Source of the DNA: Pseudomonas viridiflava
GTDB taxonomy: Bacteria > Pseudomonadota > Gammaproteobacteria > Pseudomonadales > Pseudomonadaceae
DNA length: 64,000 nucleotides
Assembly: GCF_900582625.1 (NCBI RefSeq)
Contig: NZ_UTIQ01000241.1
Location: 930,001 to 994,000 of the forward strand
Direction: 5' to 3'
This document shows, one piece after another, positions 42,572-51,723 of the stretch (its first letter is position 1; each line of letters starts with the position of its first letter). The notes under the pieces are model-generated. The model did not search any database. It was not told the origin of the DNA and worked only from the letters and a program-made list of their open reading frames with translations. A program made the translations under genes and the position numbers.

Positions 42572-44116
42572 TTACAGCTGAGGACCGGCGTTTTTGATCG
42601 CGTCAGAAACGTCGAACTTCTTGAAGTTCTCGATGAACTGTTGCGCCAGACCTTTGGCCGCTTCGTCGTAAGCGTTGCCATCGGTCCAGGTGTTGCGTGG
42701 GTTCAGCAACTTGGTTTCAACGCCTGGTACCGACTTCGGTACGTTGAGGTTGATGATCGGCAGGTGTTCGGTTTCGGTGCCAATCAACGCGCCGCTTTGA
42801 ATCGCTGCAATCACGCCACGGGTGGTGGGGATGTTGAAGCGGTTACCCACGCCGTAGCCGCCGCCAGTCCAGCCGGTGTTAACCAGGTAAACCTTGGAGC
42901 CGAAGCCACGGATGCGCTTGATCAGCAGCTCAGCGTATTCGCCAGCCGGACGCGGGAAGAACGGCGCGCCGAAGCAGGTGGAGAAGGTCGACTTGATGCC
43001 GCCGCCCGAGCCCATTTCAGTGGAGCCGACCAGTGCGGTGTAACCCGACAGGAAGTGATACGCCGCTTGCTCTTCGTTGAGGATCGACACCGGTGGCAGC
43101 ACGCCAGTCAGGTCGCAGGTCAGGAAGATCACAGCGTTCGGCTCGCCGCCGAGGTTTTTCTCGGAGCGCTTGTCGACCAGCTCGATCGGGTAAGCAGCAC
43201 GGCTGTTTTGAGTCAGGCTGTCGTCGGCGTAGTTCGGCAGACGGGTGACCGGGTCGAGAACAACGTTTTCCAGTACGGCGCCGAACTGAATGGCTTTCCA
43301 GATGACTGGCTCGTTCTTCTGCGACAGGTCGATGCACTTGGCGTAGCAGCCGCCTTCGATGTTGAACACGCTGCCAACGCCCCAGCCGTGTTCGTCATCA
43401 CCGATCAGGTAACGGCTTTCATCGGCCGACAGGGTGGTTTTACCAGTGCCCGACAGACCGAAGAACAAGGTCACGTCGCCTTCTTCGCCGATGTTGGCGG
43501 CGCAGTGCATGGGCAGCACGTCAACGGCCGGCAGCAGGAAGTTCTGCACGGAGAACATGGCTTTCTTCATTTCGCCGGCGTAGCGCATGCCAGCGATCAG
43601 CACTTTCTTGGCGGCGAAGTTGAGGATCACGCAACCGTCGGAGTTGGTGCCGTCACGCTCAGGTACGCATTCGAAGCCTGGAACGTTGAGCACTTGCCAC
43701 TCGGTTTTGCTGCTCGGGTTGTAGGCGGCCGGTTCAATGAACAGGCAGCGGCCGAACAGGTTGTGCCACGCGGTGGTGGTGGTCATTTTCACCGGCAGGT
43801 AGTGAGCTGGATCAGCGCCTACATGCACGTACGAGACAAAACGGTCGGTCGCGCCGGCGAACGCTTCAACGCGCTCCCACAGGGCGTCGAACTTGTCAGC
43901 AGGGAACTTGCGGTTGATCGGGCCCCAGGCAATAGCCGAAGAAGTGCTGGGTTCGTCAACGATGAAACGGTCGACCGGCGAGCGGCCAGTGCGGTGGCCA
44001 GTACGAACAACCAGCGAGCCGTTGGCGGCAAGTTCGCCTTCGCCACGACGGATGGCTTCTTCAACCAGTTGTGCGGCGGAAATGTCGGTATAAACGGCGT
44101 TATTGGCTTGCGTCAT
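42572..44116 (-). CDS. pckA: Phosphoenolpyruvate carboxykinase (ATP)
   Basis: PckA converts oxaloacetate and ATP to phosphoenolpyruvate, the first committed step of gluconeogenesis. The 514-residue enzyme shows FFGLSGTGKTTLSAD (kinase 1a P-loop, about residues 233-247), IGDDEHGWG (kinase 2), HNLFGRCLF and GFGSKVYLVNTGWTGGGYGVG. Length matches the ATP-type enzyme. An inverted repeat lies 42-68 bases upstream of the start. It stands at the same relative place as PA5192, after hslO. Confidence 0.97.
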   Translation of the reverse strand: MTQANNAVYTDISAAQLVEEAIRRGEGELAANGSLVVRTGHRTGRSPVDRFIVDEPSTSSAIAWGPINRKFPADKFDALWERVEAFAGATDRFVSYVHVGADPAHYLPVKMTTTTAWHNLFGRCLFIEPAAYNPSSKTEWQVLNVPGFECVPERDGTNSDGCVILNFAAKKVLIAGMRYAGEMKKAMFSVQNFLLPAVDVLPMHCAANIGEEGDVTLFFGLSGTGKTTLSADESRYLIGDDEHGWGVGSVFNIEGGCYAKCIDLSQKNEPVIWKAIQFGAVLENVVLDPVTRLPNYADDSLTQNSRAAYPIELVDKRSEKNLGGEPNAVIFLTCDLTGVLPPVSILNEEQAAYHFLSGYTALVGSTEMGSGGGIKSTFSTCFGAPFFPRPAGEYAELLIKRIRGFGSKVYLVNTGWTGGGYGVGNRFNIPTTRGVIAAIQSGALIGTETEHLPIINLNVPKSVPGVETKLLNPRNTWTDGNAYDEAAKGLAQQFIENFKKFDVSDAIKNAGPQL

Positions 44117-44157
44117 ATGGGGTCCCCGTCGGCCTGAAGCCGAGCCTCCAAACGTTT

Positions 44158-44184
44158 TGTAGTAACGATCAAAAAACTACTACA
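44158..44184. promoter_or_regulatory. Candidate operator upstream of pckA
   Basis: TGTAGTA (44158-44164) and TACTACA (44178-44184) are perfect inverted arms with 13 bases between. On the pckA strand this places the palindrome 42-68 bases before the start codon, overlapping where a promoter would be. The regulator is unknown. Confidence 0.4.
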
Positions 44185-44269
44185 TCTAAAAAAGTGGCCG
44201 GATTATGCCAGAAAGCACAATTCAGGTGCAGCCTCTATCACTTCACTGGGCGTTAAACGCCCTGCATTA

Positions 44270-45157
44270 TCAGTGCCGAGTATCGGAGGGGGATTTCACC
44301 CCGCCACCGGCGAACAGCTGCGCGACATCTGCCGCATCGAACGCATAGCGCTCGTTGCAGAACTGGCAGTCGATGACGATGCTGCCGCCACTTTCCACCA
44401 GCAGTGCTTCGCCATCCGCCTCGCCCAGACTGACCAGTGCGTTGGCTGAGCGGTCCCGCGAGCAGCTGCATTTGAATTGCAGCGGTTGCGGGTCGAACAG
44501 GCGCAGGGTTTCCTCGTGGTAGAGACGGTGCAGCAAGGTCGGGTTGTCCAACCCCAGCTGCTCCTCGGCACTCAAGGTATCGGCCAGCACGGTGACGTGC
44601 TGCCAGCTGGCGGCGCGGTCTTCCGGATCGATGAGGCGTTCGGCCGGCAGTTGCTGCAAAAGCAGGCCCCGGGCACGACGTCCATCAGCGTTGAGCCAGA
44701 AGCGTGTCGGCAGTTGCTCAGATGTCGCGAAGTAGTCAGACAGGCATTCCGACAAATTGATTCCGTCGAGACCAACAATCCCTTGATAACGCTGCCCTTT
44801 GCTGGGATCGACGATAAGCGTGAGCACGCCTTCGGGCATCAGCTCACGCAGGCCGGCGTCGGGAGTGATCTGCTCTTCGTGGTAACGGGCGATGCCGCGC
44901 AGCTCGCGGTTGCTAGAACATTCCACCATCAGCAACGGCACGGCGCCGGAGCTGCGCGCCTGCAATACCAGCAAGCCATCGAACTTCATGGTGCCAACCA
45001 GCAGCGCGGCCGCGGCCAGCAGCTCGCCGAGCAATTGCGCGACCGGTTCCGGGTAGGGGTGTTTGGCCAGCACGTGGGCGTAGCTCTCACCGAGGGACAC
45101 CAGTTCGCCGCGCACATCGCTGTCGTCGAACATAAAGCGTTGGGAAAAATCAGACAT
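44270..45157 (-). CDS. hslO: Hsp33 redox-regulated chaperonin
   Basis: Hsp33 becomes an active holdase when its zinc cysteines are oxidised. The 295-residue protein contains the C-terminal redox switch: FKCSCSRD (CxC) and, about 30 residues later, CQFCNERY (CxxC). The N-terminal fold includes LLAAAALLVGTMKFDGLLVLQ and a long linker helix. The ATG at 45157 gives MSDFSQRFMFDDSD, the usual start; a TTG 17 codons upstream is a weaker option. hslR lies upstream on the same strand. Confidence 0.95.
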   Translation of the reverse strand: MSDFSQRFMFDDSDVRGELVSLGESYAHVLAKHPYPEPVAQLLGELLAAAALLVGTMKFDGLLVLQARSSGAVPLLMVECSSNRELRGIARYHEEQITPDAGLRELMPEGVLTLIVDPSKGQRYQGIVGLDGINLSECLSDYFATSEQLPTRFWLNADGRRARGLLLQQLPAERLIDPEDRAASWQHVTVLADTLSAEEQLGLDNPTLLHRLYHEETLRLFDPQPLQFKCSCSRDRSANALVSLGEADGEALLVESGGSIVIDCQFCNERYAFDAADVAQLFAGGGVKSPSDTRH

Positions 45158-45282
45158 AGCGGATTCGCAACCTTTGCCAGGGCCGGCGATTTTATGCGCA
45201 AAGCCCAACGGCGACCAAGCGCGTCTTCTCTATCAGGGGTGCGGGTCGCGTCTATGACTGACAGGCGCCGATTGGCGGTAGG

Positions 45283-45684
45283 CTACAGGCCGCGATCACC
45301 CCGGAACTGGAATAGCTGACGGCGCTGTTTCTTGCTCGGCCGGCCATCGGTTTCCACGCCGATGTTGCCGGCTTTGCGCTGCGCGGCGGCTTCTTCGCGA
45401 CGGGCGATGCTCTCGGCCGTCTCGCTGTATAAAAGCTGCGCTTCGGGTGCACCACGGCGCACGGCGGACAATGCCTGCACCACCACCGTGCGTTCATCGA
45501 AGCCAATGCGGATTTGTATTTCATCGCCAACCTTCGGCTCCTTGCCGGGCTTGCAGCGCTCGCCCCGGCAATGCACTTTGCCGCCTTCTATTGCTTCTTT
45601 GGCTTGCGCGCGGGTTTTGAAAAAGCGCGCGGCCCACAGCCATTTGTCCAGGCGTACTTTGTTGTCGTCGTCGCTGTCTTTCAT
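45283..45684 (-). CDS. hslR: Ribosome-associated heat shock protein Hsp15 (S4 domain)
   Basis: The 133-residue protein has an S4 RNA-binding domain at its start (VRLDKWLWAARFFKTRAQAKEAIEGGKV region, residues 10-37) followed by VGDEIQIRIG and a basic C-terminal tail (RPSKKQRRQL). Hsp15 recognises stalled 50S subunits carrying a nascent chain. It corresponds to the hslR gene next to hslO in related genomes and is divergent from rimB with a 96-base gap. Confidence 0.93.
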   Translation of the reverse strand: MKDSDDDNKVRLDKWLWAARFFKTRAQAKEAIEGGKVHCRGERCKPGKEPKVGDEIQIRIGFDERTVVVQALSAVRRGAPEAQLLYSETAESIARREEAAAQRKAGNIGVETDGRPSKKQRRQLFQFRGDRGL

Positions 45685-45780
45685 GAATCGCCTTATGGTT
45701 TCGTGACGCTCTTACGGTAACCCGCATCGGCAGATGCGGTTGTCATACTGCCCGGCTAGAATCCGATCACCTCTTGGGGA

Positions 45781-46269
45781 ATGCCGCCTTTGAAGACGTT
45801 CGACCAACTCACGGTAATCGGCCTGCGGGAATGGATTGCCCTGCCCGACCTCGGCGTTGCCGGCTTGCGCGCCAAGGTCGACACCGGCGCCAGCACCTCC
45901 AGCCTGCACGCCACCGACATTCTGCCATTTGAACGCGATGGCCAGCCCTGGGTTCGGTTTACCGCGCACCTGGGCACCTTGGTGCAGCTGCGTCACCGAC
46001 GCTGCGAAGCGCCGCTTGTAGCAGTTAAAACCATTAAGAGCTCCAACGGTCAGACCCAAAGCCGCTACGTGATCCGCACCAGCCTGGCACTGGGCGATCG
46101 GGTGTGGCAGGTGGAATTCACCCTGGCCTGTCGCAAGGCCATGCGCTATCGCTTGCTACTCGGTTCCAAAGCGCTGATTGACGGCCAACTGGTGGTCAAT
46201 CCGGGCCTCAGTTACATCCAAGACAAACCGGCGTTCCCGGCCTCCTCTACTTCCACAGGTGCTGCATGA
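45781..46269 (+). CDS. rimB: RimB, retropepsin-like zinc protease of the Rim system
   Basis: The 162-residue protein has the DTGASTSSLHA motif (about residues 34-44), an aspartic-protease-like DTGA loop, within the ATP-dependent zinc protease (DUF785/RimB) family. In Pseudomonas RimB acts with RimK to tune polyglutamate tails on ribosomal protein S6. The start has TTGGGG upstream. Its stop overlaps the rimK ATG (ATGA), so both are made together. No rimA-like gene was found upstream. Confidence 0.88.
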   Translation: MPPLKTFDQLTVIGLREWIALPDLGVAGLRAKVDTGASTSSLHATDILPFERDGQPWVRFTAHLGTLVQLRHRRCEAPLVAVKTIKSSNGQTQSRYVIRTSLALGDRVWQVEFTLACRKAMRYRLLLGSKALIDGQLVVNPGLSYIQDKPAFPASSTSTGAA

Positions 46270-47168
46270 AGATCGCTGTGCTGTCGCGTAACCCGCGTCT
46301 GTATTCCACCCGACGCCTGGTTGAAGCCGGAGAGGCGCGCGGTCATGAAATGGTGGTGATCGACACCCTGCGCGCCTATATGAACATCGCCAGCCACAAG
46401 CCGCAGATTCACTACCGCGGCAAACCGCTGGAAGGCTTCGACGCGGTGATCCCGCGCATCGGCGCTTCGGTCACCTTTTATGGCTGCGCGGTGCTGCGTC
46501 AGTTTGAAATGATGGGCGTGTTCCCGCTTAACGAGTCGGTGGCCATCGCCCGCTCGCGGGACAAACTGCGCTCGCTGCAACTGCTTTCCCGTCGAGGCAT
46601 CGGCCTGCCGGTGACCGGTTTTGCCCACTCCCCCGATGACATTCCCGACCTGATCCGCATGGTCAATGGCGCGCCGTTGGTGATCAAAGTGCTCGAAGGC
46701 ACACAAGGCATCGGCGTGGTGCTGTGTGAAACCGAGAAGGCGGCGGAGTCGGTGATCGAGGCCTTTATGGGCCTGAAGCAAAACATCATGGTGCAGGAAT
46801 ATATAAAGGAAGCCGGCGGCGCCGATATTCGCTGTTTTGTGGTCGGCGACAAAGTGATCGCCTCCATGAAGCGTCAGGCCAAGCCCGGCGAATTCCGCTC
46901 CAACCTGCACCGTGGCGGCACGGCCAGCCTGATCAAAATCACCCCGGAAGAACGCATGACCGCCATCCGCGCGGCCAAGGTGATGGGATTGTCAGTGGCG
47001 GGTGTAGATATTTTGCGTTCCAACCACGGGCCGTTGGTGATGGAAGTGAACTCCTCGCCGGGGCTGGAAGGCATTGAAGTAACCACCGGCAAAGACGTCG
47101 GCAGCATCATCATTCAACACCTGGAAAACGGCGGGCCGAACATGGTGCGCACCAAGGGAAAAGGTTGA
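46266..47168 (+). CDS. rimK: Ribosomal protein S6 glutamate ligase RimK
   Basis: RimK adds glutamate residues to the C-terminus of ribosomal protein S6. The 300-residue ATP-grasp enzyme has DAVIPRIGASVTFYG, KVLEGTQGIGVVLCE (ATP-binding glycine loop), VQEYIKEAGGADIRCFVVGDKV in pieces, and the metal-binding VMEVNSSPGLEGIE (about residues 258-271). Length is that of E. coli RimK. It shares a transcript with rimB. Confidence 0.96.
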   Translation: MKIAVLSRNPRLYSTRRLVEAGEARGHEMVVIDTLRAYMNIASHKPQIHYRGKPLEGFDAVIPRIGASVTFYGCAVLRQFEMMGVFPLNESVAIARSRDKLRSLQLLSRRGIGLPVTGFAHSPDDIPDLIRMVNGAPLVIKVLEGTQGIGVVLCETEKAAESVIEAFMGLKQNIMVQEYIKEAGGADIRCFVVGDKVIASMKRQAKPGEFRSNLHRGGTASLIKITPEERMTAIRAAKVMGLSVAGVDILRSNHGPLVMEVNSSPGLEGIEVTTGKDVGSIIIQHLENGGPNMVRTKGKG

Positions 47169-47175
47169 CGGAGAG

Positions 47176-47206
47176 GTAGGTTGGGTTGAGCGCAGCGAAG
47201 CCCAAC
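47176..47206. repeat. Single arm of the 2156-2234 palindrome family
   Basis: The 31 bases starting GTAGGTTGGGTTGAG and ending AAGCCCAAC are identical to the right arm of the repeat at 2200-2230. Here it lies between the convergent rimK and the membrane methyltransferase. The sequence itself can fold (TTGGGTTGAGCGC/GCGAAGCCCAA). Confidence 0.8.
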
Positions 47207-47228
47207 AAATACTCCCAAACCGTTCGCC

Positions 47229-47783
47229 TCAAAACACATACGGCACAAACATCTTCGTGCGCTGCATGTACTCGCGATACGCCTGCCCAAAAAACTCGGT
47301 GCATTCGGCTTCATCGCGCCGGGCCGCCAAGTACAAAAACACACTCGCGCCCAGCGCCAGCAGCACGGTGAGCACCGTCACCTGCTTGAAGCAGATGCCC
47401 CACGCCAACAGCAGCAGCGAACAAAACAACGGATGGCGGATGAGCGCGTAAATGCCGCCGGTGACCAACTGCGACGTGCGTTCGAAGGTGAACAGCTCTT
47501 CATCGGTGCGTTTTTCTGTACTCGGGCGGCCATCGCGGCGCAGCTGATATACGCCGAGCCCGAGCGTCCACAGCGACAAAAACAGCAGTACCCAAGACAC
47601 ATCCTGGTTCCAGGAAAACCGGTCGACAAACCACACCGGCGCATTCAGCACCAGCAGCGCCAGCATCAGTTCCCAAGCCCAGAAACGGTAAAAACCGTGT
47701 GACTGCGGATGGCGCATAGAGCGCCACGAAATGCCCACCAGCACGCCCGACCCCAGGGCGAACGCCAGCCATTGTTGCCACAT
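47229..47783 (-). CDS. ICMT/PEMT-type membrane methyltransferase
   Basis: The 184-residue protein has four to five membrane spans and the C-terminal motif LVTGGIYALIRHPLFCSLLLLAWG in pieces (about residues 107-130), with the GIYxxxRHPxF signature and a distal E-x4-YxxY segment (FGQAYREYMQRT), as in isoprenylcysteine carboxyl methyltransferase and phospholipid methyltransferases. The acceptor substrate is unknown. Its start is only 108 bases from the divergent lipid-type gene cluster, so it could modify that cluster's product, though this is a guess. Confidence 0.75.
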   Translation of the reverse strand: MWQQWLAFALGSGVLVGISWRSMRHPQSHGFYRFWAWELMLALLVLNAPVWFVDRFSWNQDVSWVLLFLSLWTLGLGVYQLRRDGRPSTEKRTDEELFTFERTSQLVTGGIYALIRHPLFCSLLLLAWGICFKQVTVLTVLLALGASVFLYLAARRDEAECTEFFGQAYREYMQRTKMFVPYVF

Positions 47784-47891
47784 ATCCCTCTCCTTTTATC
47801 GTGCCCCGGCGCCACGCTTATCGCAGGCGCTGCGCCGCTTGCAGGCCCTCTGTTACACTGCCGGCCCACCAAATTTCGACTCCGGCAGGCA

Positions 47892-48299
47892 ATGGATCGC
47901 ACCGCACTGCACACGCTGCTGCCCCACCAGGGCAACGCCCTCTGGCTGGATTGCCTGCTCGCCCATGACGCTCAGCGCATTCAGGGTTTGAGCGCATGGA
48001 AGTACCTGGCCGCGTTCGGTGCCGATGCTTCACCGTGCTTATTATTCGAAGCCGCCGCCCAATTGTGCGGCGCGCATGGTGCCTTATACGGCGACGACAG
48101 TGCCATCGAAATGGCCTTGGTCGGCAAGCTCTCACACCTCCAGCTGCACCATGAACCCGGCGCTCGCGACGGCCAGCTGTTGGTCGAAGCCACTCAAGAA
48201 GCGCTAAGCCCGGCGGGCGCCCTTTACGGCTTTAGCATTCACGCGGGCGACCACCTGCTGCTGGACGGCAAACTGCTGCTGGTGCTTGTTCGTGCTTGA
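47892..48299 (+). CDS. ApeP-like 3-hydroxyacyl-ACP dehydratase (hotdog)
   Basis: The 135-residue protein fits the ApeP/FabZ-like hotdog dehydratase group: LLPHQGNALWLDCLLAHD (residues 9-26) at the place of the FabZ 'LPHRxPFLLVD' motif, and LLFEAAAQLCGAHGALYG (about 51-68) at the place of the central-helix 'E..AQ' motif. It should remove water from a 3-hydroxyacyl-ACP. The ATG at 47892 opens a six-gene, fully overlapped operon with a transporter, ACP and ketosynthases. No ketoreductase is present, so its substrate would have to come from the fatty acid pool. Confidence 0.75.
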   Translation: MDRTALHTLLPHQGNALWLDCLLAHDAQRIQGLSAWKYLAAFGADASPCLLFEAAAQLCGAHGALYGDDSAIEMALVGKLSHLQLHHEPGARDGQLLVEATQEALSPAGALYGFSIHAGDHLLLDGKLLLVLVRA

Positions 48300-49176
48300 A
48301 CTTCGCTCCCTCAGTTATAGCTACCCCGGCGCCAGCCGTGCGGCGTTGTCGGGCATCGACCTGCAACTGGAAGCGGGCCAATGCCTGGGCCTGCTGGGCA
48401 GCAACGGCGCGGGCAAAACCACCCTGCTCTCACTGCTCAGCAATGTGCTGGCCACGCAGCAAGGGGAAATCGTTTGGGAAGGCCCGCGCAGCCTGGCGCT
48501 GGTGCCGCAGCAGTTGGCGTTTTATGCGGGCCTGAAGGTCGGTGAAAACCTCCATCTGTTTGCCGACCTGTACCGCCTGCGCGGCAGTGAGCGTCGTGAG
48601 CGATTGGCGATGTGCGTGGAATGCACCGGCCTGGCCGACAAGCTCAATCGCCGCGCCGATAGCCTTTCCGGCGGCGAACAACGACGGTTGAATTTCGCCA
48701 TCGGTTTGCTGCAACCGGCCCAGGTGTATCTGTTCGACGAAGCCACGGTTGGCGTCGATGCCCAGAGCCGGCAGCTGCTGTTGGCCGCCGTGGAGCAACT
48801 GACCGCCAGCGGCAAAGCGGTGATTTACACCAGCCACTACCTCGAAGAAGTCGAGCGCGTGGCGCAGCGTATTTTGCTGCTGCACGAAGGCGAGGTACGC
48901 CTGGACCTCGACACCTCGACCCTGCTCGGCGCCGACCACGGCCTGCTGGTGGAATGGCCGCAGCACGTTCCCGAAGGCTTCGAAGCACTGCTGATCGCGC
49001 TGCACCTGCGCGCTGAAATGCTGCCCCATGGCGTGCGCATCGCGGCGTTGAAGGCCGAGCAGTTTGCCGCCATCAGTCAGTTCGTCAGCGGCCAAATTCC
49101 GCTGCCCACTGTGATGCGTTTCGGTCGTCCCTCGCTGGAGCAGCTGTACCTGCGGTTGAACGGGGGCCAGCTATGA
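48292..49176 (+). CDS. ABC exporter ATP-binding subunit
   Basis: The 294-residue ATPase has Walker A GLLGSNGAGKTTLL (about residues 33-46), signature LSGGEQRRLNFAIGLL, Walker B VYLFDEATVGVDAQS and the H-loop IYTSHYLEEVERVA, all in the ABC-2 exporter pattern (as in YhcG/NodI types). A GTG at 48292 is the likely start and overlaps the dehydratase stop; a TTG two codons upstream is also possible. The C-terminal 90 residues are a family-specific extension. It pairs with the downstream permease to export the cluster's product. Confidence 0.88.
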   Translation: MLELRSLSYSYPGASRAALSGIDLQLEAGQCLGLLGSNGAGKTTLLSLLSNVLATQQGEIVWEGPRSLALVPQQLAFYAGLKVGENLHLFADLYRLRGSERRERLAMCVECTGLADKLNRRADSLSGGEQRRLNFAIGLLQPAQVYLFDEATVGVDAQSRQLLLAAVEQLTASGKAVIYTSHYLEEVERVAQRILLLHEGEVRLDLDTSTLLGADHGLLVEWPQHVPEGFEALLIALHLRAEMLPHGVRIAALKAEQFAAISQFVSGQIPLPTVMRFGRPSLEQLYLRLNGGQL

Positions 49177-50360
49177 GACTGCTCGCGCTGATTCGTAAAG
49201 AGGCGTTGCTGCTGGCACGCGACCCTCACGCCCTGGCCGTGCTGTTCATCATGCCGGCGCTGTTTCTGCTGCTGATGGCCGGCGCGATGTCGAGCTATAT
49301 GCAAGACCGCCTGCCGCCGTTGCACCTGAGCCTGGACGCCCCGCAAGCCAGCGAGGCCAGCGCCTTCTTTCGCACCGCTTTGCAGGCGCAATTGCCGGAT
49401 AGCCAGATCGGCTCCGGCCCGGCAACGGGCGTCGCGACCGTGCGGTTGGCCGACGATTTTTCCGAAACGCTGCTGACTGCGCCGCACCAGGGTCCGAGCC
49501 TTAGTTTCCCAGCGCAGTTTGATCGCTTGTCCCGCCAGCGTTTGCACAGCGCCGTGAGCATCGCGCTGGCGCAAACCCGGCTGCTCGCCTACCTGCAAGA
49601 CAGCGGCGCCATCGACCCGCAACTGAGCGCCGCCGAACGCCTGGCGCTGGTGCAGCAGCGCACGCAAAGCCAGATCGACGAGCAGCAGCAGTTAGCCAAC
49701 GGCGACCTCAGTGCCCAGGCCAACGCCACGCAAATGAGCGTGCCGGCGTGGCTGATCTTCGGCATGTTCTTCGTCGTGCTGCCGATGGCTGGAGGCTTTC
49801 AGCGCGAACAACAAAGCGGCACGCTGCTGCGCTTGCGCTGTCTAGGGTTAAGCCTAAGCACGTTGGTGCTGAGCAAAGTGCTGCCGTATATGGCGCTGAA
49901 CCTGCTGCAATTCGCCGCGCTGCTGGCGTTGGGCGTGTACGGCTTGCCACTGCTGGGCCTGGAGCCGCTGAGTTTGCCGGGCAACGGCGTGGCGTACGGC
50001 GTGCTCGCGCTTAGCATTGCGCTGACCACCAGTTGCCTCGGCCTGTTGCTGGCAGCGTTGGCCCGCAGTGCTGAACAAGCGCTGTTGCTGGGCGGCGGTA
50101 TGAATATTTTGTTAGCGGCCATCGGCGGCATCATGGTGCCCAAAAGCGTGATGCCGGCGGCCATGGCCCAGGTGGCCAACGTTTCACCCATGAGTTGGGC
50201 GCTGGACGCCTTTCTCACATTGCTGGTGGGCCATGGCTCACTGGCCGACATCGCGCCTTACTGCTTTCGCCTGCTGCTGCTTGCCGCAGTGCTGGGAACG
50301 GTGGGGCTGTATCTGTTCAAGCAGCGAGTGCAGCACACGCAATGGACCACACACTACTAG
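49173..50360 (+). CDS. ABC-2 type exporter permease
   Basis: The 395-residue protein has one N-terminal span (about 21-40), a large external domain (about 41-190), and five C-terminal spans starting with VPAWLIFGMFFVVLPMAGG, as in ABC-2 (YhfG/NosY-like) exporters of lipids and small molecules. ATGA overlap with the ATPase; its last 19 bases overlap the ACP gene. It belongs to the same operon. The type of cargo cannot be told from sequence. Confidence 0.88.
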   Translation: MRLLALIRKEALLLARDPHALAVLFIMPALFLLLMAGAMSSYMQDRLPPLHLSLDAPQASEASAFFRTALQAQLPDSQIGSGPATGVATVRLADDFSETLLTAPHQGPSLSFPAQFDRLSRQRLHSAVSIALAQTRLLAYLQDSGAIDPQLSAAERLALVQQRTQSQIDEQQQLANGDLSAQANATQMSVPAWLIFGMFFVVLPMAGGFQREQQSGTLLRLRCLGLSLSTLVLSKVLPYMALNLLQFAALLALGVYGLPLLGLEPLSLPGNGVAYGVLALSIALTTSCLGLLLAALARSAEQALLLGGGMNILLAAIGGIMVPKSVMPAAMAQVANVSPMSWALDAFLTLLVGHGSLADIAPYCFRLLLLAAVLGTVGLYLFKQRVQHTQWTTHY

Positions 50361-50608
50361 AACAACAGCTCAAGCAATTGCTGATCCGTGAATGCGACAA
50401 GGAAGACGATATCGACTGGCAAAGCATTGCCGACGATGAGCCGCTGTTCGGCCCCAAAAGCCGCATTCAAATGGACAGCCTTGATGCGCTGCAAGTGTCG
50501 CTTGCCCTGCAACAGCACTACGGCGTGCGCATTGAAGGGGCGAAAGACGGCCGGCGCATTCTCAACACCATCGCCACTATCGCCGCCTATATCAGGCAAG
50601 CGCAGTGA
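50342..50608 (+). CDS. Acyl carrier protein
   Basis: The 88-residue protein has the carrier motif RIQMDSLDALQVS with serine 46 as the 4'-phosphopantetheine site and two flanking helices, typical of ACPs. An upstream in-frame start at 50195 lies in the permease gene and is rejected. It should hold the acyl chains for the adjacent ketosynthases and dehydratase. The DSLDA context and the long second half resemble ACPs of aryl-polyene/flexirubin loci more than the housekeeping AcpP. Confidence 0.88.
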   Translation: MDHTLLEQQLKQLLIRECDKEDDIDWQSIADDEPLFGPKSRIQMDSLDALQVSLALQQHYGVRIEGAKDGRRILNTIATIAAYIRQAQ

Positions 50609-51723
50609 CGCCGGTTTACCTGCAACGCGGCGCCCTGCAATGCGCGCTCGGCGACACCTTGGCCAGCGCCAGCCAGGCCCTGAGCCAAGGCGTGCACCCG
50701 CAAGGCCAGCCGTTTTTGCTGCATGAATTGCAGCAACCGCGCACCTACCTGCACGTAGCCGGCAACGCCGAAGATTTCGACGCGCGCATGGATCGGCTGC
50801 TGAGCGAAACCCTCGGCCACGGCCATAGCGCGCTGGACGATTGTTTGCTGATCGTGGCCAGCACCAGCCTCGACATCACCGAGCTGGAAGCGCAGGCCAG
50901 CGCCCAAGGGCACTTCCTGCCAGACAACTCCACCTCGCTCGACCGCGTCGCCGAGCAGCTGCGTGAGCGCTGGGGTTTTGCCGACGCCTTCACCCTCAAC
51001 ACCGCCTGCACCAGCGCGGCCAATGGCCTGCTGTACGGTGCTCGCTTGTTGGCAGGCGGGCAATTTTTCCGCGCCGTCGTCATCGCCTTTGAAACCCCAA
51101 GCGCGTTGGCCATGCAAGGCTTCGGCGCCCTCGACTTGCTCAGTCCCAGCGGCGACTACCGCCCGTTCCACCCGCAACGCGACGGCCTGGTGCTCGGCGA
51201 AACCTACGCCGCCGCCCTGCTCGCGTTGCAGCCTGGCGACGCACCGCTGGCTCGTCTGCTCGGCGGCTTCAGCGCGTGCGACACCACCAGCCTGACCACC
51301 ACTCGCGAAGACGGCAGCCATATCGACTGGGTAATGCAGCAGGCCTTGCGCAGCGCCGACCGCAGCGCAAGCGAGGTGGCCCTGGTGAAACTGCACGGCA
51401 CCGCCACCCAAGCCAACGACCACGCCGAAGGCAACGGCATGCTCAGCCTGTATGGCGAAAACATGCCGGCGCTGTGCGTGCTCAAACCGTGGCTCGGCCA
51501 CACCCTCGGCGCCTGCGGCGTGAGCGAAACCCTGCTGCTGATGCACGCTTTGCAACACGCGGCATTGCCCGGTCTGGACTACGCCGACGCGGCGAGCCTG
51601 CCCCTGAGCGGCGAGCCGATTGCTTTGGCGGAAGACGCCATTGTGCTGGCCAATTTCTTTGGCTTCGGCGGCAACAACGCCACCCTTGTTATGCAGTGCT
51701 GCGCCACTGGAGAACCGCAATGA
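50605..51723 (+). CDS. Beta-ketoacyl synthase (KAS I/II type)
   Basis: The 372-residue ketosynthase retains its catalytic residues: cysteine 135 in TLNTACTSAANGLLYGA, histidine 264 in VKLHGTATQAND and histidine 299 in PWLGHTLGACG. At 372 residues it is shorter than FabB/FabF (about 405-415). GTG start overlaps the ACP stop (GTGA). It should elongate an ACP-bound chain. It resembles the ketosynthases of aryl-polyene clusters (ApeO/ApeR), which are similarly short. Confidence 0.85.
   Translation: MTPVYLQRGALQCALGDTLASASQALSQGVHPQGQPFLLHELQQPRTYLHVAGNAEDFDARMDRLLSETLGHGHSALDDCLLIVASTSLDITELEAQASAQGHFLPDNSTSLDRVAEQLRERWGFADAFTLNTACTSAANGLLYGARLLAGGQFFRAVVIAFETPSALAMQGFGALDLLSPSGDYRPFHPQRDGLVLGETYAAALLALQPGDAPLARLLGGFSACDTTSLTTTREDGSHIDWVMQQALRSADRSASEVALVKLHGTATQANDHAEGNGMLSLYGENMPALCVLKPWLGHTLGACGVSETLLLMHALQHAALPGLDYADAASLPLSGEPIALAEDAIVLANFFGFGGNNATLVMQCCATGEPQ

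Noticed and set aside
42641..44137. 498-residue plus-strand open frame
   Set aside because: Antisense shadow of pckA.
45685..45780. Possible rimA gene upstream of rimB
   Set aside because: The gap to hslR is only 96 bases and has no suitable frame.
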